DNA from: Acanthosoma haemorrhoidale
Lineage: Eukaryota; Arthropoda; Insecta; Hemiptera; Acanthosomatidae
Direction: 5' to 3'
DNA: 64,000 bases
Assembly (NCBI GenBank): GCA_930367205.1
Contig: OV884009.1
Coordinates: 100,771,189 to 100,835,188, forward strand
The position numbers were made by a program, and so were the translations under genes. The notes under the pieces were generated by a model, which was not told the origin of the DNA, searched no databases, and saw only the letters and a list, made by a program, of their open reading frames with translations. This document shows positions 45,071-56,870 of this stretch, in pieces. Numbering within the stretch: the stretch's first letter is position 1; each line of letters starts with the position of its first letter.

Positions 45071-46504
45071 ATGGAGCAGTTTACAGGAAGAACCGGTGAG
45101 AGAATAGAAGATTTCTTAAAAATCTACCGACGAAAGGCCAGAGCGGAAGGCTGGGCCGATCAGGATTTGAGAAACAAGCTCGCTCTGTACTTAAGTGGTG
45201 CCGCGCTCAAATGGTACGAAAGAATTGAAGACGACATTGACACCAAGGCTCCACAGTGGGACGACCTGAAAAAGATGCTAATCGAAGAGTTTACCCCCCC
45301 GAATCGAAAAGAGGAAAACGTAATACGGCTCTATACACGAAAGCGAGGAAACAGAGAAGACTTGTGGGAATACTTCCAGGAGGTACTCCTTTTATGCGAT
45401 CTGGTAGACGAGAAGATGGCAGAACAAGACAAGGTACGGGCTGTACTCCGGGGATTAGACGACTGGACCCGAAGGTGGGTTTCCACTCAAGAAAACCCCA
45501 CTACCACGAATCTGAGAGACAATCTTCGGAAATATGAAGTAAATGTGAAATATGGTGAAATGAATTTCACAAATAATTATCCGCAGATCACGGATGTAGA
45601 AGATTATTTAACAGAAGATGACCAGCATCTTATTTTAAGGAAATTAAATGAGAGACTAGATCGGATAGAGGAATATAGTAAAACATGTGATGAAGTAAAT
45701 TTGAATTATGGTTTTACAAATAATTATCCGCAGATCACGGATGAAATAAATGTAATAAAAAATCAGAAAGATGATTTTAAAGAAGAAATAAATCAATCGC
45801 AAAATATTAATTTAGAAAATAAACAAACAATAAAAACAAATAAAGAAGAAATGTTCACAATGCAAAACAAAGTTTTGGAATATGAAGAAATATTACGAAG
45901 TAATGGAAAAGAAATAAATAAAATGTGTAATCAAATATCAGATTATAAAGATACAATTAAGGATAATAAAAATACAATAAATATGTTGCAAACAAAAATT
46001 TCAGATAATGAAACGAGGATCGCAAACAGTGAAGAGAAGGTAATTGTATTACAAAATAAAGTAACAGAGTATGAAAACTCAATTGCACGAAGTACACAAT
46101 TAATTTATTTACTGCAAAATTAAATTTTAGATCAGAAAAACACAATTAAAATAAATGAAGAAGAAACTAATGAACTGCAAAAGAAGGTTTCCAATTACGA
46201 AGGAGCTCTCAAGGATAATGAAGAGAAATTGATTTCATTGATATATGAACACACCTCACATCAACATGATCTAGATAGCTATAAACAAACATTGGTTAAA
46301 TGTGAAGAAAATATAGTTTTATTAAAAGATAAAGCCATTGATTATGAACAAGCAATCAGAAACAATAAGGAATTTAAAAATAGCTTCAGGAACGTTTTTT
46401 GTGCGATAGAATACGACTTCAAAAAGAAGAAAAAATATTTTTTTCTTTTATTATTTTCATTTAATAATGAAAATAATACCAATCGGATAACTTATAAACT
46501 TTAG
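45071..46504 (+). CDS. Gag-like protein fused to 21-residue coiled-coil repeats, one internal stop
   Basis: The N-terminal 160 residues are a retrotransposon Gag domain (MEQFTGRTGERIEDFLKIYR, LYLSGAALKWYERIEDD, LKKMLIEEFTPPNRKEENV). From about residue 225 the protein becomes an AT-rich-encoded coiled coil with repeats of exactly 21 residues (three heptads). Units begin SQNINLEN, MQNKVLEY, MCNQISDY, LQTKISDN, LQNKVTEY, LQN-stop-ILDQK, LQKKVSNY and LIYEHTSH. A TAA at 46121-46123 replaces the Lys codon expected at position 4 of one unit; the same frame then continues to 46502. No zinc knuckle or protease follows. The short form is 350 residues; reading through would give about 477. The role of the coil is unknown. 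Confidence 0.8.
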
Positions 46505-48516
46505 AGGGTTTATGCAAAAGGACAATTATCAGTAAACCTATGGAATTAATCAATTGTTTACCTTATGCTAGTATTAGCCTTGGAGCTTAAGCTATTATGG
46601 CTTTACTTTTGTTAATGTATAACGTAATATAGCAAGCCAGGCAGGTGTTTTCTAGTTTGTTGTCACTTCTGTATTTCGTCTTATTTAGTTTTTGTTCATT
46701 ATAGTGTAATTTTTCCTTATGAAGGATTTGGTCCGATAAAAATAAAAAGATCGCCTAGTTACACAATTAAGTGTCCTAACTAAATTTTGTTTGTACGCTC
46801 AAACTTTTCTAAATTAAATTAGCAGCTTAATTGCCTTATTATAAAAGTAAATTACTGTTTTTCCATGTGATAAAAAATTTTTCCAGTGCGCAATAATATT
46901 TCAAAAACGTGGAAACTTTAAGTTATATTAGGCATTGAAATGTCGAAAGAAATGTAGTAATATTATTGTTTTATTTGTATTTGATTTTTTTTTTTGATAG
47001 ATGAACTTAAGGTTAAGAAAATAATGACCAATTATTATTTTCCAAAGAGAAGATAATAAATTTTATATAAGTATAGTTTTGTTATTTTAATGATGAATGT
47101 TAAATTTATTTTGAGTAGAAGTTTATATTGTATTCAGAGGTTGGTAATTTAGCAATACAATCTTCCCTGGTTTTGTATGTGCTTATATCATGTGCTTATA
47201 TTGTATAGTGAATATCATTTTTTAAAAGTTGCATTGCGCAATTTAGTACAGAAAGTTAATTTCTTTCTTTTCATCAAAATTTCTGTTTCAGCTTAATAAG
47301 TATGTGAAATCCCAATGGGACATTAATGATCGTTAGTAATTTATGTTGTAGTCTAGAATTATTTCCAATGGTTTTACGAAATGAAGTATAATCAAATAAA
47401 TCATGATCTAATGATATCAATTACTTATAAAGGAAATTTGTAAAGAGGTTATATTTTAATTGGCTAATCTAACGTCATAATATTCTATGCTAACATTAAG
47501 TAGAAACATTTATTTTAAAATATGTATACTATATTTACTGATATTATCCGTTTTTAAATAATTTAGTTTTTTGAAAGAAAGATTAGAATGCTACATTGAT
47601 ATTGTTTGTATCTAAAAGACAAATCTATTATATGTTTTAATAATTATTATTCTTCATATTTGTTTATAATTGATGTACCAGTGAGAACATTTCATGTACC
47701 GGCGTTACAATTAATGTCTTATTAGATAATGTAAATTGTTTCAAGGTTATTGACTGTTCTTTAAAGGTAGTTAAAAATCAAAAGTGAATTACTTTAAATT
47801 TCGTAAGTTTGTTGTATGCTTTTCATTATTTCTATAAGATCTATTCACTCACTTATACTCCAGAGTGAATTACTGTAATTCCGTTTATTGGAAACAACTG
47901 TATACAGATCCTTTAAAGTACAAAGAATCTGCCATTTAAGGATTATACTATTTTAGGATTTGGCTATTTTTATTTTGTAGGATTAAGTTGTTTTACTGCT
48001 TAGAATTAAAAGTTAAATTGTTGCACTCTTCGAGGATCAAACTAGATGATCAATTTGTTTTCCTGTTCAAAAGGAAGATTATTTTTATTTCATAAGCATT
48101 GTAACTTCTTCCATCGAAAGAATTCTGAAGTAATTTGTATTGAACCTATCAATTGTAATTTGTCACAATGACTATTTGCGATATTTTACTACTGCTAATT
48201 TTCTTCATACTGTATATAAGCCTTTACATATAATCAGCTTTTTGAAGTTAAATAGTTACTTTTAGTCTAAATTTCGTATCTGACTAGCCATTGTTTAAAC
48301 TTCAGTTACATACAAGGTACTTACCCTGAAGGATTATTATCTAAGTTAACAGCTATCAAACATGGAGTTAATTGTTAATTGTTTGTCATTCATTCTGGGT
48401 AGCGCCTTCAGGGAAGGGGCTAACAGTTAAAGGGTTTTTTTTTCTCGCAGAGTTGAAGCTAAAGAGGAGAGGTTGTTAAAGGATCAATGGGAATAGTGGG
48501 GTGAAGGGGGATTGGA
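46505..48516 (+). other. Long non-coding AT-rich interior of the LTR element
   Basis: About 2 kb where pol would be expected. No RT, RNase H or integrase motif was seen in any frame, and no long frame exists on either strand. It may be captured foreign sequence. Confidence 0.7.
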
Positions 48517-48677
48517 GAGTGCTTTTGTCAAATTCTGTTCAGGGAATGTTGAGAAGGATAGAGTGGGAAAGTGTAAAGAGTGCTTTGGTCAAATTCTGTT
48601 CAGGGAATGTTGAGAAGGATAGAGTGGGAAAGTGTGAAGAGTGCTTTTGTCAAATTCTGTTCAGGGAATGTTGAGAA
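48517..48677 (+). repeat. 61-bp tandem repeat, about 2.6 copies
   Basis: Units start at 48517, 48578 and 48639 with gagtgcttttgtcaaattctg and are nearly identical; the last is partial. They lie shortly upstream of the polypurine tract in the element's 3' region. Confidence 0.93.
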
Positions 48678-48777
48678 AATGCTAGTGAGTTGTGTGGGAA
48701 CCTTGAAGGTTTATTCTAGGGTTACTGTTCATAGTAAGTGAAAGTAGAAAGGTTTTCAAAGGCGGGGTCCTTTTTCA

Positions 48778-48789
48778 CAGGGGGGGAGC
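48778..48789 (+). promoter_or_regulatory. Polypurine tract of gag/coiled-coil element
   Basis: caggggggggagc-type purine run immediately before the 3' LTR start TGTCAC at 48790. Confidence 0.8.
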
Positions 48790-48934
48790 TGTCACCTAAG
48801 TCAGGCAAAGGTACCCCTTCACCCCCCACTTTTGATCACCATAGAGAAGAGTGGGAGTAGCCCCCTGGTGGGGGGAGATGGTAACAGAGTGGGAGTTAGT
48901 AGAGTTGTAAGTAAAAAAGAAGAGAGACGTGACA
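48790..48934 (+). repeat. 3' LTR of gag/coiled-coil LTR element
   Basis: 145 bp, identical to 44718-44862 except one base. Followed by the ATAT duplication. Confidence 0.93.
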
Positions 48935-48938
48935 ATAT
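48935..48938. repeat. Target-site duplication ATAT (right)
   Basis: Second copy of atat, after which the interrupted copia sequence continues. Confidence 0.8.
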
Positions 48939-49870
48939 CAGTTCTTTTCAAGAACTTTATAAAGTGACAATACCTAATGGTGATAGTGTCCCTGCTATTG
49001 GTTTTGGTGATAATGATATTCAGGCAGTTATAAATAATAAAATCATATATCTCACTTTGTCTAATTTCTGGTACATTCCTGAAGTACATAAAAACCTATT
49101 TTCTGTTTTATCTGCTCAAAATAAAAATACAAACAGCAAGTTTATTTCTACTCCAGGAAAATGTAAGTTAATAAATAGTACACAATAATGTCATTCCCAC
49201 AGGACAAAGGCAACACCATGCAGGATTATTTAAGTATAAGAGTATATGGCTAAGGGTAACATTTGGCAGAAGCAAAAGAGCTTCAGTTCCAGGAGAAGTA
49301 ATTTATGCTGACGTATGTGGACCATTTGAAAAATAATATTCAGGATATTATTACAATGTGTTATTTAAATATATCTAATAAGAAGCCATCTATAAGACAT
49401 CTTAGAATAATAGGATCTTAGTATTACGTTCATATTCCAAAACCTAAGAAGAAAAAAATGGACAAAAAATCTGATAAATAAATTTTAGTTGGATATGATT
49501 TTGGAACTTAACAGAGAAAATCCATCATCAGATCAAGAGATATTATTTTTAATGAAGTCACAATAACGCCATCGGTAACAGTTTCTTTACCCATAAGTGA
49601 TAGTAAAAAAAAAGACGAAGGTATAAAGGACCCAGAAACTTCCCAAGAAAGTGATGAACAAACAAGGTTAGGAACCATAATTTTATAGATTTTCAAATAA
49701 TGACCAAAAAATAAGGAGAGTATTCATCCAACAGAAAGATTTTATGAATTCATTAGTTACGCTATGACTGAAAATTCATCAGTACCGGATAGCTACCAGG
49801 AAGCTATAAAATCAAGACTTTTTTTTACAGGAATTAGACTCAGGAAATCTATTCAATGAGGGAGAGTGCT
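48939..49870 (+). pseudogene. Second decayed Ty1/copia element, protease end to RT start
   Basis: The frame ISSFQELYKVTIPNGDSVPA and NFWYIPEVHKNLFSVL is the copia protease/pre-integrase border. Broken pieces follow: ADVCGPFEK (integrase start), VHIPKPKKKKMDKKSDK with ILVGYDFGT (integrase C-terminal part), then PDSYQEAIKS, the residues just before copia RT. Much of the integrase core is deleted, and the sequence ends before the RT domain. Confidence 0.75.
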
Positions 49871-52800
49871 AAAATATTTAAATACTAGTGTTTATTTTTA
49901 ACTATATTTATTTAATCATTGAAAGATTTCTTGTGTATCTTTCCTTTGATATTTTTTGTATCTGTATATAATCATGAAGACTGTGAACCTTACCAGGTTA
50001 TTCAGAGATACCTTGGTTCTCCCATGAAGACATGTGTGTGTTTCAGTCATTGGTCTGCTAAAACGTTATATGTATCTAAGCTTCAATTATATGATTGGCT
50101 TTTTATTCATCAGGAACCCAATAATACCACAAATAATAATAATAATACCCACACCCACTTTTTTTAATTAATTTGATGGTATTAGCGAAGGGTTTATGTA
50201 TCTGGACATGTTTTATTGATATTTTACATCCTCGTGAAACATTAAATAATCTTCAATCAAAACTGTTCTAAAGATAAAAACAATTTGGTAATATTTATGT
50301 TCTAAGGTAAGTCAAGTTTATCAGCAACTCCTTTGCTGACATATTAAAAGCAAGGATTTTTTAAAACCATAATTCCTGTTATAAAAAGCACTATATTCAA
50401 ATAAATCAATATTTTAGATACTATTTTCCAAACACGTATTTTTTTTAAAACATATTACCTACGACAGATTACATAATTTGCCAGACAATTTTTTATTACT
50501 CTTTTAAGAACATTTGCTTCGTACAATAAAAATTCTTAAAAAGAAATCAATTTTAAAATGAAAATGAATTTTTTGGAAACATAAATGAAAAAATATTTTT
50601 GAAGATAAGAATGATGTGTTTATTAGCCGTTATGGAAATCTTTTACTTTTTCTCAATAGCTTAAGAAAAATTGAGCAATGACCACTATCCTATTACCATA
50701 CTGCACTGGGTACATCTGTTAGGTTATTTGAAGACCTTTGGTATATGTGGAGTCGCAAGGTAGTTTCATTAGATGTTCCAATGAAAGCAGTGTCATGAAA
50801 ATTAATAATGGGTAATTATTTAATTACTTGGTAATAAATAAACGAATATTTTCTTATTATATTTAATTGGGTATCAAATTAAACATATCAAAGTCCTAAT
50901 TAGTAGCATGTATAATATATTGGAACTTTAGTGTACAATAATCTCAAAGGATCATTTAAATTGTCATAAAATCATGTTCAAAACTTTCTCACTGCAATGA
51001 TGAAATCCTTAGTTCTGTAATACATTAAAATTAACTTGCATTATCTTTTATCACTTTAAAGAATTGTTACATAATGTTGGAGTCATGCCTGAAAAAATAT
51101 TAGATAAAGAGATAAATCTTGTGTTTAGTTGAAAACATTTTTTTTTCCAAAACGTTTTTTAATGTATAAGGGTATAATATTTAAAATTTAACTAGTTTAA
51201 AGCTCACAAAATTACATAATAATCTCATAATTTAATAATTCCAATATACATACACTGGCCGCATTTTTTTTTACCGTACATGGCAGATAATGAACCAGAA
51301 GTGTACTTCACATCTTGTATTACTTGAAACCTCAATTAACAACGTTCAAATTATACACATGAAAAAAATAAAGACTTGATGTTATATAAAAGTTAACAAA
51401 TTGTATTTCTCATTTTTATTGTAAGTTCTTGTTATCACAGACGATTACAGATATACAGAATTTTTCATAGTAGCTGTAAACGAAGGATAGACAAATAAAA
51501 AACCACAAAAGTAAAAGTAGCATCTAATAACTAGTTAAAATACAATGTGGTATAAGTTATAATTATTCTTTATTCTATATAAATAACTATTCATAAATAT
51601 TATTATTAATAATAAATTTGTAAATACTGGACTGTACAAGTTAACTTAGTTGCAATAACCCACTAAACTGCAATAAATTCAGATTAATTTAGAAATAGCT
51701 TAACCCATATATGTAATTAAAACAACTAATACCTTAGAAATTCAATGTTTTAAAAATAAAAATATTAACATGATTTATTAATATTGAGTATATAAATTAT
51801 CTTTTTGTTATCAGGAATTGAACTAAGTATATTTGAAAAATTGAGTTGGGACTTGTGATTTTAAAACAATTAATTTAAAAGTAGAGCAATGTTTGTTTTA
51901 CAAGTAGACCATAACATCAAATAATAGCAATCACTCATTAAGAATTTAATAGAAAAGGTTGTGGCTTTTATCTATTAAACTTGACTGAGAATCATCCTAA
52001 ATACGTTAAGAAAAATTTAATCAAACTAAAACTCATCATATTTATAATAATGAATATAATAATATCTAATATCTATGAATAATGATAATTTTAAAGTCTA
52101 TTTTCCAGTTTGTTTTTGCTCACAGGATTATTATTAAATGTTGTTATATCAAGATTAATAAATTGTATACATTTAGTACTTGAATTATGTATGTTATCGA
52201 TGTTTGTAAATATTTTTAATGGTCAGCTGTGAATATATAAGTGAGTAGATGGATTTGTTGTGATATTAGCTTAAGTTGATATAAATGAGATGTCATATTT
52301 TCAACAAATTTATCAATGGACCAAGTTTTGACCTACTATGTATGTCTGTATCAGGTCCTGAGAACAAGAAAAGGAAGGTAGATGTTTATAGATAGATGGT
52401 AATCATAATTGACAGAAGTTAGGTACAGCAGAATAGGTACACAAAGAGGTGTAGGTATGCTATGAATAGCCAGCCATACCCACATACCTAGTAATGTAAA
52501 TTAAATAATTTCCACATTTATTAACATATTGTGATATTATTACCTCATTATATCTACCCACCACCATCTCTGTTAATCATTAATTTTTATGGTGCAGTTA
52601 TCCATAATTTTGTTAGCTTTTTCATTATCATACCCAGATATTCACATCTTGGTTGATTCCCATTTGTAGATGCTTACTATTATTACTTTTTTTTGTATAC
52701 ACATGCTCTCACAATATATCCTTTTTTACAATGTATATTATATTTTTTGATATACCCGTTATCACGAATACCTGGCTTACCTTTGGTTATATTCATTCCT

Positions 52801-55800
52801 ATCAACTATTTCATATAAATATCATTTCATAAGCTATTCAAATGACACCAGTACGATTATCACACTTCATTAACATTTACGTTCCTTTTCTTGTCAGAAA
52901 CTGATGTAGACATACATAGTGTAAGACAAAACATTGTCCATTAATAACTTTTATGAAAATCTAACATCTCTCTTTTATGAAGCTAAGCTGGATATTCTTA
53001 CGAATTCATCCTCTAAGTTGTAATTATTTATATTTTTGAGGTAGTCTGTTTTTATTGATACTGTATCTTTAATATGTAGCTATTTTGGTAGAATTTTCAA
53101 GCAAACAAATTAGGTATATGCTTATAAAAATAATTGTACCTACAACGTTTTTAAAACCAGTAACTCAATGAATAAAAATAGTAACTAATAAATTAAAGAA
53201 TTAATTAGTTTATCACTTTACTGATCACTTTAAATAATTTTCATAAATTAGAGTTTCTTATATTATTTGAAAATGTAAATTAATGTTACACAAATTATTA
53301 CTACTGTATTAAATGGACTAGCTCAACTTTAGAAAATCAATTTCATATTATAGCTTGATGGTTGTTAAATTATGATTATATAAACACACACATACATATT
53401 TAAAAGAAACAGGCTACCTATTTAATTTATGATTCCTGAGCACCTATTTTTATATCATCTACAGAGGTTTAAATATTTTAAAGATATTAATTGTTACTAT
53501 CTTCTGTATAAGACATATGTACTTGTTTATATTGTATATATATCTGCTTTATAGAAAGTGTTTAAATTAAATTATTGTTATTATAAAAACCAAGACTTGA
53601 GTTAGAGACTTTATTGTAGTTCATAAAACTATAAATGAGTGACACTTCACAATTAAACTTTATAACCATTGAGCATAAATATTGTATATTATGCTTAAAA
53701 TATTATTATAATATCATAATTATAACATAAATGTATAATACATAACAATAGTCATCCCTTTGCTTATGTAACCATTTAAACCTGGTTACTACTTATTTTA
53801 ACTATAACATTTTGTTAACCTAATCTAAATATGAAGTAACTATAGCAGTGTTTTCAATAGCAAATATAAATGTGTATATATATATAATTTTTTTTTCTAT
53901 AGTTGGTACTGCTGACAAAGATATTTGAGTATTCTGTTAACTTTTTGTAAATGGCGCTTATTTGAAAATGTATATGAAGTCTAGGGATCCCATCCAATTC
54001 TATGTTTAAACTATAAGGACACGGTGATGTAACATACTTATGGAGTAACATATTTCTAGATGGCCTACCACTTGAGCAGTGCATTTTCTACTACATATTT
54101 GAAAGTTTAAGTTTGGCTAGAAAAAGGCCATATATATTCACAAACTATGGCAGTATATTATTGATTTATGATAACTTAGTGTCATAGTACTTTACAATTC
54201 CATCTTTGGAATTAGCCTCCAGATAGCAATGATTCTACATTACGTTTCATAATTAGGTTAGATGGGTTGGGTTCAATACTTCTAGGCCCATAATACATAT
54301 AATTATTTGTTGTATGTACACATATTCAAGTTAATTCCCAAGGGTAAGTTGTGAACTTTTCTAAAATATTTTTTTACTAGTTTATTCACTTAATTTATTT
54401 GGAAGACACATTATACCTTTCATTATGAAAATAATTAAAGTTACATTCATGACAAGTGTCAGTACAAAAACCTCAATAATTTTTCAAAGCAATAAAATTG
54501 TAATAATCTTGCACTAAACACAATTGATATTTCATGCTTTAGTAACTGTTTCCCATAGGAATGATGATAACTGTCATCTAATTGTACTGTGACATTAATT
54601 CTAATATACGATATACATTGAAGACAACTTTAATGCAATATCTTAATTATAGTGTTGGTAAATTTTATAAAATTATTTGATTAGAACTAGAAGTGATTTG
54701 ATTATTTACTGTGGTATATATTGTTTTCTATATTTTTTTACCATGCAGCAGTCCTTATTAGATGACTTAAACAACTTAACACACAATTATATAAATTTAT
54801 GAAACGTTTCTTGGAAACAATAATTATAATCATTTTTGGAAACTATAATTTAACATTGGTTCCATGTAATGAACTACTCACACATCTACCAGCCTGCTAC
54901 TTTTTTGGATAATTGGAGAATATTCCGAGTTGGCTCTTTTGGGATCCTACTTAGTTAATACAAACACATAGAATTTAGTACATAAGTAACAATGCTTTAA
55001 ATGCATTTAATTTTTAAGGTATTTACTGTTTATTACAACGAAACCAGTGTTAAGACTGTAGTGTAATTTACAAGATTTATTTAATAGAGTCTGAATAGAA
55101 TATTACTATGTCACTTGTAACTTATTTTCACATTGAATTTATTTGAACAGTGAATTTAAAAATGACTTTACTTTTTATTTTATTAATTATCCTATGAAGT
55201 TTATTATATGTTTTTCTTAAAGTATTTATGTAGATAGTTCATTATATTTATACATAAAACCTTCTTTTACAAATTAATTATTTCTATTTAAACTATTTGT
55301 TAACAGCATTGTTTTTAAACAAATTGAAAATGGTAATAACTCTGTTACTTAAGTAACCAAAACAATTATAGAAAGTATGCCTAACATTTTCTTGTATAAT
55401 TAAAAATTGTTTTAATTTTTAATATAAACTTTAGTGTGCAGGTAGGTGATTTGTAAAGCAATCCTATGTTTACAAAATTGTTCCACATAATTAACTTTAA
55501 TTTTGCGTAGCAATGAAATGCGCTCATATCTGCAATTATAATTAGTTATTCTAGTCAAAAACAACACGATATTGCAGTGTTACTACTCTCTATAGATTAA
55601 TTAATCAATAATCATATTAACACACTTTTTTTTCTTTTCTCAATACATGACTTTTGCGAATAAAACTGGTATCTTAATTGTTTTTATATAAACTTATTCC
55701 AAAAAAATTTACCTCACCTGAAAGATTAAAATAATTAAGAAAGTATAAAGATATGATGTAATTATCAATTGTGCCATCAGCCTAGTTTCCGAAAATGTTG

Positions 55801-55976
55801 CTTAGCCTAATACCCTATAATTAACTTTTTTTTTATAGTAAAACTTTCCAGTCAGCAACATTCCTTCAGTGGGATAAATATGTTTTGACACAGCTTAGAA
55901 AATAAAAACAATATATGATTTATAGAGAAACTTTTCCCTCTACAATTTTTAAAAAGTATCATTGAAGTAAACCTTT
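49871..55976. other. Long AT-rich region, no gene recognised
   Basis: About 6 kb of A/T-dominated sequence with stops in every frame. Small points only: (AAT)n-like ataataataata at 50136-50150, a stretch near 52930 shared with 1290-1335, and a TA tract near 53875. It could be intergenic sequence or an intron of an unseen gene. Confidence 0.5.
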
Positions 55977-56034
55977 ACTATCACAAAATTTTCTTATAAT
56001 GATAACATCGTTAAGAAAATGATCACCAATTACT
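55977..56034. repeat. Direct repeat, first copy
   Basis: The segment tatcacaaaattttcttata... through gatcaccaattac recurs at 56265-56321, 288 bp downstream, with one internal base difference (ataacatcg versus ataccatcg). Confidence 0.9.
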
Positions 56035-56264
56035 TACACAAAACCAGTCTTTGTTTTTCAGCTTACAGCTAATAACCATAATAGGTTTACATTATAATAT
56101 ATTAGCTGTGTCAATGATAATTTACGGCACAGTGGGGGAACATATTTACAGGGTGCCCCATAAAGGTCACAACTGTGGATTTCTCCTTAGGAGTATCGGC
56201 TACTAAACATATATGAATATAACCCTTTTAGTTCTTGAATAAGGTTTTTAATTAATTTACCTAC
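56035..56264. other. Segment between the direct repeats
   Basis: Contains acagggtgccccataaa (about 56149-56165), reminiscent of transposon termini that begin cagggtg. No coding sequence. Confidence 0.35.
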
Positions 56265-56321
56265 ACTATCACAAAATTTTCTTATAATGATACCATCGTT
56301 AAGAAAATGATCACCAATTAC
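56265..56321. repeat. Direct repeat, second copy
   Basis: Partner of 55977-56034. In the minus-strand sense it lies downstream of the receptor gene's stop codon and could be within its 3' UTR. Confidence 0.9.
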
Positions 56322-56588
56322 TCACAATATAGCCTTATATTTATTTTTAAAATCAAATAACTGACTTATTTTAATTTATTTTTTGGAAAAACCATTAAAG
56401 TTTTGTCGTTATAACAGTATTATAGTATAATATAATAAAGTATATTACAGTACCATATAATGTAAATATATCGAAAATTTCTAAGTGTCTCTTAAAATCC
56501 TCATTGAAAACATGAAAAAGGTTAAGTTCAAAAAAAAAAAATTGGATACTCAGAATAAATCTGCTGTCACATACTTCATGTAAAACTT

Positions 56589-56705
<117 letters not shown>

Positions 56706-56870
56706 TTACTTCCCTCGATATATTTCAATTATTTTATCTTGATCAACATATTCAAAAATGTGTGGTGCATCCATGAGAATTCCAATAGTTCCTGCAGTTG
56801 TGACTATAAAGAACATAACTAGTTGTAATCTGTCAATAACCATAGCCACATACTTCCAATCTTCCCTGAT
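56706..56870 (-). CDS. nAChRb1: nAChR terminal exon (M4 and C-terminus)
   Basis: Acceptor AG at 56872-56871 and 55 codons from [16 protein letters not shown] through M4 to [16 protein letters not shown] and TAA at 56706-56708. Phase 0 start matches the phase 0 end of the previous exon (EDQYIQ). A possible polyadenylation signal (AATAAA on the minus strand) is at 56340-56345, past the microsatellites. Confidence 0.93.
   Translation of the reverse strand: MREDWKYVAMVIDRLQLVMFFIVTTAGTIGILMDAPHIFEYVDQDKIIEIYRGK

Larger units (their letters stand above)
44718..48934 (+). mobile_element. Young non-autonomous LTR retrotransposon with gag/coiled-coil frame and no pol
   Basis: A 4217-bp element with 145-bp LTRs (one difference), a 4-bp ATAT duplication, a primer-site-like sequence after the 5' LTR (tggtggaggcgccgggc, 44867-44883) and a polypurine tract before the 3' LTR. 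The interior encodes one Gag-like frame whose C-terminal half is a long coiled coil (45071-46504). About 2.3 kb of AT-rich sequence with no protease, RT, RNase H or integrase follows. It must depend on an autonomous relative. It interrupts a copia relic. Confidence 0.9.

Noticed and set aside
43680..50120. Shared 30-bp stretch tttttattcatca-gaacccaataatacc at about 43697 and 50100
   Set aside because: Too short and isolated to define an element; it may link two edges of the copia relic but no duplication or LTR structure was found.
49919..50167. 82-codon + strand frame after the copia relic
   Set aside because: Contains a simple-repeat tail (NNTNNNNNTHTH) and no copia RT motif; likely chance or decayed LTR sequence.
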